DNA from: Ophiothrix spiculata
Lineage: Eukaryota > Echinodermata > Ophiuroidea > Amphilepidida > Ophiotrichidae
Strand: one strand, 5' to 3'
DNA length: 22,266 bases
NCBI GenBank assembly: GCA_000969725.1
Contig: JXSR01S011629.1
Part shown: piece after piece, positions 17,145-22,266 of the stretch
Layout: each line of letters opens with the position of its first letter
Position numbering within the stretch: the first letter of the stretch is position 1
Translations under genes and position numbers: made by a program
Notes under the pieces: generated by a model
What the model was told of the DNA's origin: nothing
The model's database searches: none
Seen by the model: the letters and a program-made list of their open reading frames with translations, nothing else

Positions 17145-17372
17145 CTTAAAGGAGCATAGTCCGATTGTTTCATTTTTTCACACTTTGTTTACCAGAATAT
17201 TGCTCATTATTTTGGTATAACCTATGTGATATTTCAAAACTGAATCTTGTTCCGTTTTGAAAAAAAAAGAGAATGTGTGTAATAATTTCAATTCTAAACG
17301 TTTGGAATGATTCAGCTGAAATTTGAAACTTATTACGTATTAAACTTAAATCGGACCATTAAAAGAAAGTTA
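17145..17372. mobile_element. Possible small TIR element
   Basis: ATAGTCCGATT (17156-17166) is inverted, with one mismatch, at AATCGGACCAT (17349-17359). Both are flanked on the outside by a TTAAAGG/TTAAAAG type word. The distance of about 200 bases and the terminal position of these words suggest a MITE. The ends are not sharp and I could not see a target-site duplication. Confidence 0.4.
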
Positions 17373-17438
17373 AACATGTCTAGTAATTAAAAGCTTTGTG
17401 TCGGTTTGTTTATTCCGAGTGATGCTATTCAAATCTAG

Positions 17439-17612
17439 CATATATGTGATGGCTCACCTCGAAAGGGGGGGACTTTGGAGATGATATCAATTTTGGGTTT
17501 TTTTTTTCATTTTATCTGTTGCAGCATTTTGTAACCTTTAAAATGACACCTTACCTGTTGAAATTGATCGATGCGATCAAATTTTACAACAGAAAATCTG
17601 CTGGAAATTCTT
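17439..17612 (+). repeat. Module B, copy 4, with the inner segment inverted
   Basis: 17439-17496 (TATATGTGATGGCTCACCTC, GAAAGGGGGGGACTTTGGAG, ATGATATCAATTTTG) is the reverse-complement relative of 8465-8520. It is followed at once by the forward-strand module B (17502-17612: TTTTTTTCATTTTATCTG, TTGCAGCATTTTGTAACC, AAATTGATCGATGCGATCAA). In 8443-8636 the same two parts are both present with the inner part in the other orientation. Confidence 0.75.
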
Positions 17613-17702
17613 ATTAATTTCTAAATTTTTTGCTTCCTCTTTTCACCTGTTTCTTGAAAAGTGTTCTGTCGCAAAGTCCTCATCACATATATTGTAAACC
17701 AC
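17613..17702 (+). repeat. Segment shared with 8756-8845
   Basis: AAATTTTTTGCTTCCTCTTT, TCACCTGTTTCTTGAAAAGT and TTCTGTCGCAAAGTCC match the 8.8-kb copy. The CCCTTTTCGG core is missing and the sequence jumps to TCATCACATAT. Confidence 0.65.
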
Positions 17703-17846
17703 CACATCTCGTCTTTAAAGCTGTCGTACAGGCATATCAAGGATTCTGAAGCAACAGCAAACAAGCTTATATATCAATCACGTATACATCTCTTTTACCA
17801 CTCACGACTTTGTCTTCACCAAGAAAATAAGTACAGAACGAACAAC
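17703..17846 (+). repeat. R2 tail family, copy 4
   Basis: See 16684-16830. The two copies are 1019 bases apart in the same orientation. A 65-codon frame (17661-17858) spans this copy but is not kept in copy 3. Confidence 0.7.
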
Positions 17847-17883
17847 CTCATATTATAGAGGAATTTTATATATTTTTGTATAC

Positions 17884-17886
17884 TAA
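17884..17886. repeat. Left 3-bp target-site duplication (TAA)
   Basis: TAA directly before GGGTCGTATTC, matched by TAA at 18788-18790 directly after GAATACGGCCC. Confidence 0.7.
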
Positions 17887-18787
17887 GGGTCGTATTCTCG
17901 AACGATGTTTATCTAACGCTGGTTAGACATAAAATGCGTTTAGTTAAAATCTGAATTTAGATAAACGCTCGGTAAAAATATAAACAGCGCGTCTATTAAA
18001 CAACAATATTTAAGACTTACTGAACTGTGCACGTAAAAGATATGCACTATATTTGAATTAATAGTAGGTCCCTTGTCAATAAAGATTTTTGTTTTTTATG
18101 AAGTGATGCCTCTGTACTGTTGAATACGTGAATATAAACGCAGTTTTACTATGTTTATATTGACAATTAAAAGTATATTTTTATGAAGAACACAATGTGG
18201 GTTTTTATTGTTCTTCATGGTCATGTCCATGTCATCATATTGTCATTTTCAAACATTATTCAAACATTATTAAAGCTTTAAGCAATAAGAAAGAACAATG
18301 AAAACAAAATTGTAACACACCTTAAACTACCCGGACCTAGTTTAGTTTGAAATGCATTTTAAAGCAGTTTAACTCTTGTAATAAAATAATGACCCGATGT
18401 TACAACGTTTTATATTTTTCAATTAGAGCCTAACACAGACTGTTAAAAAGTACACATTGTATGTGACCCGCATGCATATGAAAAAAGTGGGGCTACACTG
18501 TATAGAGCACAACATGGCGTCATAAGCAAAACAACAAGGGTAATGCATTTTTCGATTAATATTTCTGGTTATTTCCCGGCATGTTTCAACTTCTAATTTA
18601 ATGCGTGTTACTAATGTGACTCTCGGCCACAAACTAAACAACCAAAATAATTTATAATGGGTTTAATAACATATTTAAACAAGAAACATATATGTCAGCG
18701 ACACGAAAATGGCAAAGTTGCACGCTTTATCGGAAAATGAGCCTTTACACATTTATTAGCGTTGAACATCTTTCGAGAATACGGCCC
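17887..18787. mobile_element. PIF/Harbinger-like non-autonomous DNA transposon, 901 bp
   Basis: The terminal inverted repeats are 23 bp (17887-17909 and 18765-18787) with two mismatches; they share CGTATTCTCGAA and end in GATGTT. The ends start with GGG and are flanked by TAA, which is the pattern of PIF/Harbinger elements (3-bp TWA-type duplications). The left subterminal region contains the perfect 6-bp hairpin TCTAAC/GTTAGA (17912-17927). The interior of about 850 bases is AT-rich, and its largest frame is 72 codons at 18423-18641 on the minus strand. No DDE transposase or Myb-like protein is encoded, so it would depend on proteins from elsewhere. The 3-bp TSD alone is weak statistical evidence; the TIRs are the strong part. 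Confidence 0.8.
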
Positions 18788-18790
18788 TAA
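18788..18790. repeat. Right 3-bp target-site duplication (TAA)
   Basis: TAA immediately after the right end of the Harbinger-like element. Confidence 0.7.
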
Positions 18791-20310
18791 TTCTCTTTTG
18801 TTTTTAATCTAGCAATTGCAACTTCTTTTGAAGGATGTTAAAGAACTATAACAAAGATTTTTTAGTGTGTGTATGCAATTATGTGCTAGTAGATGTTTAA
18901 AATGATGTATAAATTATAATGTTTACTTTCTTATAAATATAAAGAGAAGGAAACGCTGTGACGTCCATATTTTTTTATTTGTCAATGCAGAATAGTTGTA
19001 AATAATTGCACGATGCAATACTATACCGTGTACGTTTAGTCTGATTTCAAAGTAGTTATTGTACACTGATCCCGTTTCAATCTCCTACGCACAACCACTC
19101 CAAGTTGAGTAATTGTCTGCGTGCATTTGTAACTTTAATCCTCATAAATGGCAACCCACGAGGAACCTTCACATATTTCAGAAGTCTAGGTTTTTTAAAA
19201 TGGATTTCATACAGTTATATGTAGCTTTTCAATATTGTGTCCCTTAGAAAGGCTACATCAACGCATTTATAAATAGATTATATAGGACAATAGTTTTAAA
19301 TTAGACTTGCTAAGCATAACGGGAAGCAGTCATTGTTAACGCCAAAAATCTTTTTTTGAGGAAATTAAACTTGACAGGGAGCCGTGTAATGACAGATCAC
19401 GCGTAATATTGCATTCATAAATTATGTATATATTTGTCAGGTAGCAACACTGATTGACAAATAACAAAAAATAAGCAATCAAGATACGGGAAAGAGAGTA
19501 AATAAACACTATTAATAAAGACGAAGGGGCATGAATTAAACTATTTTTTCTAATTCCTTTTCAGCAATGTATTTGTACTTATTTTCTGCTTCTAGGAGCC
19601 AAATTTTATCAAAAAATTCAATCAGGAAAGCCGTTTTTAATTTTTTGGCGGGAATTTTTTTCTTTTTGTTTTGAAAATTGAAATCCGTTATTTGGTCGTC
19701 ATTTTAAAACTGAACGATTGATTTTCAATTTGTTTGTGTTTTTTGACTTGTGTTGACACAGTTAACACGTGGCTAAAATTTCAGAAGAAAATTTGACTAG
19801 GAACATGGTTTTTGGACCCCCTCCTTTTGTACTACTAACATGATTCTAAAACACCTAATGCACTTTAGTGTTAAACTTCTTCTGCCAAACACATTTGGTA
19901 TTTGGCACTTTTTAAAACTACTGTACATGCCGTAATTGAGTTTATTGACATGTTGGGAGGCATTTTTAAATATTATAGCTTTTTATGTTTTTATTTTGTT
20001 GCACATTAGTGTTGAATACATCACTGTCAAAAGAACAGTGTAGCACTGAAGCAAAGCTACAATTCTTTGGAAAAATATATTTTGCTACAATTGATCAGAA
20101 ATGTTCAGATGGTTGACAATCTAGGTTAAACAGTACATATTAGAAGAAAAATTGAATTTGAGTAAAAGCATATATGTTTCCCCATAATAAATTTATTGAT
20201 TTTGTAAAAAAACAGGATCTTAAAATAAAACTTAGTCGTTCACATATAGTAACCGTATCACTTCAAGGTATGAAATGACAAAATCATATATTAGGAAAAT
20301 AAAACAAACT
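18791..20310. other. Non-coding AT-rich stretch, no gene seen
   Basis: Frames are short on both strands. The interval 19550-19830 has a T-rich, slightly distinct texture around an E2F-like motif (separate entry), and contains GTTGACACAGTTAAC near 19752-19766. I found no terminal repeats for it. Confidence 0.5.
19644..19654 (+). promoter_or_regulatory. E2F-like site
   Basis: TTTGGCGGGAA equals the classical E2F consensus. It stands alone in a T-rich stretch, with no CpG-rich promoter or exon nearby, so it may be fortuitous or part of an unrecognised repeat. Confidence 0.2.
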
Positions 20311-20312
20311 AA

Positions 20313-20378
20313 AAGCCAAGCCAAACCAGACAAAAGCAACCATCCAACCAACCAACCAACCAAACCAACAAACAAACA
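20313..20378 (+). repeat. CCAA/CAAA microsatellite
   Basis: Imperfect GCCAA and CCAAA words lead into about five exact CCAA units (20344-20363) and then AACAAACAAAC. The 71-codon frame on the minus strand (20232-20447), with its run of Leu, Val and Trp residues, is produced by this repeat and is not a gene. Confidence 0.9.
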
Positions 20379-20409
20379 TAAAGTCAAGGACAGGAAAAAC
20401 AAGAGGAAC

Positions 20410-20431
20410 AGAGATAGAGAGATAGAGAGAG
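20410..20431 (+). repeat. GA/GATA microsatellite
   Basis: AGAGATAGAGAGATAGAGAG forms a short imperfect GAGATA/GA repeat. Confidence 0.85.
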
Positions 20432-20469
20432 CTTTATTTCGTGTCATTTTCTTTGTTTCAAAAATATAA

Positions 20470-20962
20470 GCTTTTGTATAAAAACAATCTAGACCGCAAA
20501 TTGAATATAGTAGAAAATTACCAGTAATTAGACTGAGAATGTAAAAAGTGAACCTGAATCATGTAAAGAACATTAAATATCACACAAATCTTAACGACAG
20601 GAGACCGACTAGAGTAAGCTTCCGCTTTCTTCGATCACTAATACTGCCATATTGTCTGGGGGAAACTCACCTTTTCTAAAATGAGAACATAATCCCGTTT
20701 TAAATGATAATAATACTCGTACAAACCTTGTGAAGTAGAAATACTAAAAGCTTTCTAGTTTGTTTGATGTGCGTTATAACCTTTAGCTATCTACAGCAGA
20801 CAAAAAAACCCAAATTTAAGAATACCTACAAAACTGTTTAAGCTGAGACTATTATGAAAATGTATATACATGTGCACTGTAAATGCAAAATCCAGTAAAA
20901 TAACATAATTAACATTGAAATATTTTACCTTTTCTGTGTTATAAGGCCAAGTAAAAAAAAAA
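20470..20962. other. Non-coding stretch, no gene seen
   Basis: AT-rich with closed frames. No repeat or motif stands out before the A-tract at 20953-20963. Confidence 0.5.
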
Positions 20963-21463
20963 ACTAGTTTCTCGTCCTAGTTTTTTGAAAAAAGGAGGAT
21001 GAGGGCAGTTTTTTTTTTTTTTTTTCAAAAATGCCCGATCCAAGATGGCGGTCGGTCTTTTCCAAAAGGCAGCCAACCGTTCCCAAAATTTGAATTACTT
21101 TCTTCCGACAGAGCAGATAATGTTTTTGCTTCCAAAAGGCTATTCACATTTTCAAGAAATTATTCAGTGATGATAGGTCTAGGATTCATTGCAAAATTGT
21201 TAGTTGTATCCAAATTTTAATTTTAAAAATGGTTGATAGCTCAGTGGTCTTCAAAAATCAATGAAAACATTGTTTCAAAAGAGTGTCAGAATTTTTATTT
21301 CAACTTGCTTCCAAATCGGATTTCGGGAAAAAAAATGAAAATTTTGAAAAAAAAAATGAAATTTTGAAAAAAAAAAAAAAAAAATGAAAATGTTGAAAAA
21401 AAAAAAATAAAATAAAAAATTATGCGGCCGTCAAAACGCATGCGCGCGAGGACGAAAACTAGT
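20963..21463. mobile_element. Possible TIR element carrying YY1-, NRF1- and tRNA A-box-like motifs
   Basis: ACTAGTTTCTCGTCCT (20963-20978) faces AGGACGAAAACTAGT (21449-21463). Allowing a gap, the ends are inverted repeats of ACTAGTTT..CGTCCT. Inside the left end lies a T-tract (21009-21025), then CAAGATGGCGGTC (21041-21053), a YY1-type core. Near the right end is CGCATGCGCG (21437-21446), an NRF1-type palindrome. TAGCTCAGTGGT (21237-21248) matches a tRNA A box, but no B box or foldable tRNA is present. A long A-rich tract of GAAAATTTTGAAAAAA-type units (21328-21419) fills the right part. No TSD is evident because the left flank is poly(A). It may be an unusual MITE or a promoter-derived fragment. 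Confidence 0.5.
21328..21419 (+). repeat. A-rich imperfect tandem repeat
   Basis: Three to four units of about 20-25 bases with the theme AAAAATGAAAATTTTGAAAA, separated by A-runs of variable length. Confidence 0.8.
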
Positions 21464-22266
21464 ATATTATTTTAGATATTTATACCGCTATTCCATTATT
21501 AAAAAATAAAATAAAATGGGTATCTACTTCCGCTGTTCACACAATTAATATGCCAAATGAAAAAATCCGTAAGATACTTTTTTTTAGAAAATTAGAGATA
21601 TACCAACAGCATTGTTCTCAGTTGGTTTTATTTAAAATTAATGTTGTCAAAAAAACACAACAACAACAACAACTTTAAAGCAAATAACTGTAACATAATA
21701 TCCTTTATACAGATAATAGGTTTAAACCTATGGGGAAGAACATTCAAATACAGTATAATATAATGGACATTAGACAGGGATAGGGATGAGAATCGATTCA
21801 TGTCTAAAGTCTATTTTGGAACATTTATGAGATTTCCTTGTCTTCCCACTCACGAATTTGTTTGTTTCTGGCTTTTTCCCTTCTAGACCAAATTGGCCTC
21901 CGTATCTGTTTGTTGGTAGCGTGCTCAACCTTTAAGGGTTTATGGATTATGCATGTACATGTATCGAACTTTCATGAGTTATTTTAATGTGTGTTATGAT
22001 TTCCTCTAGCATTGTATATAATTTGAAATATAAATGATTATTTGATAAGTGATCTGAGCTTGACCAAGCGCCTGCACGGTCGCTCTGGTCGCTCTGACAA
22101 AATTGCATTTTTAACGTGTTTCTTTATACCTGGATATTTTTAATTACTGTTATGTGGATGTGTTATATGTATGGATCATGATGGTGCCTATTTTTAATCA
22201 ACTTTTGGTTGCTATTTGCTGTAATTTGTGGACTTTTATTTCGCCGTTTGTATGTGATTTTACGTA
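21464..22266. other. Non-coding stretch to the window end
   Basis: It contains a short (CAA)5 microsatellite at 21658-21672 and a 9-bp tandem duplication GGTCGCTCT at 22078-22095. The words TGTTGGTAGCGTGCTCAACC (about 21909-21928) slightly resemble a tRNA-derived A box, but no B box follows at the right distance. No gene is supported. Confidence 0.5.
22078..22095. repeat. 9-bp tandem duplication (GGTCGCTCT)
   Basis: Two exact adjacent copies, 22078-22086 and 22087-22095. Confidence 0.85.

Noticed and set aside
20232..20447. Minus-strand frame with a Leu/Val/Trp-rich membrane-like segment
   Set aside because: It is the translation of the CCAA/CAAA microsatellite and the GA-rich tract, not a membrane protein.
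21237..21248. tRNA A-box-like TAGCTCAGTGGT, considered as a tRNA gene or tRNA-derived SINE
   Set aside because: No B box (GGTTCGA.TCC) follows within 30-60 bases, and no acceptor stem or anticodon arm can be drawn.
21909..21970. GGTAGCGTGCTCAACC followed by ATCGAACT, considered as a SINE head
   Set aside because: The match to A and B boxes is weak, and no tail, poly(A) or second copy is seen.

Overview
This window looks like non-coding genomic DNA of an animal, most likely a marine invertebrate and perhaps a bivalve mollusc. It is strongly AT-rich, and no open frame exceeds 122 codons. I could not recognise any protein domain, tRNA or rRNA. Simple repeats, poly(A)/(T) tracts and many short inverted-repeat elements are scattered through it. 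The phylum is inferred only from general resemblance of the repeat styles and is not proven. The window is intergenic or intronic.

The best-supported features are non-autonomous DNA transposons whose ends and target-site duplications (TSDs) can be read directly. (1) A 169-bp element at 1071-1239 has 17-bp perfect terminal inverted repeats (TIRs) and the 8-bp duplication TAATAAGC, which fits hAT. (2) A G-rich-ended element at 14709-15027 is flanked by ATCCTAAG. (3) A 194-bp foldback element at 15038-15231 is flanked by CCTAAGAA. Its target site lies across the right-hand duplication of element 2, so the order of insertion can be deduced. (4) A 901-bp element at 17887-18787 has 23-bp TIRs starting GGG and a TAA duplication, which fits PIF/Harbinger. 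Less certain TIR or foldback elements lie at 2395-2659 (with an internal array of palindromic ~21-bp units), 9338-9875 (a 538-bp near-complete palindrome), about 17145-17372 and 20963-21463.

A second layer is older, dispersed, longer repeats. R1 (1721-2033 and 8861-9170, with a fragment near 7527-7582) and R2 (3784-4866 and 10971-12050, with tail-only relatives at 16684-16830 and 17703-17846) occur in the same orientation. The R1-to-R2 spacing is nearly equal (about 2.06 and 2.11 kb), which suggests either an old duplicated block or a larger repeat unit.

The most intricate region is 7630-8860. It holds a 129-bp inverted repeat with no differences, a 113-bp direct repeat with no differences, and four copies of a B module. 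One B module, at 17439-17612, carries its inner segment in the opposite orientation. I read this as a recent complex rearrangement layered on old mobile elements.

The remaining sequence is AT-rich with small hairpins, short tandem duplications and a few motifs resembling transcription-factor sites: NF-Y plus ETS near 13992-14034, E2F near 19644, and YY1 and NRF1 inside the 20963-21463 element. None of these is evidence of a gene by itself. I found no cooperating gene system in this window.
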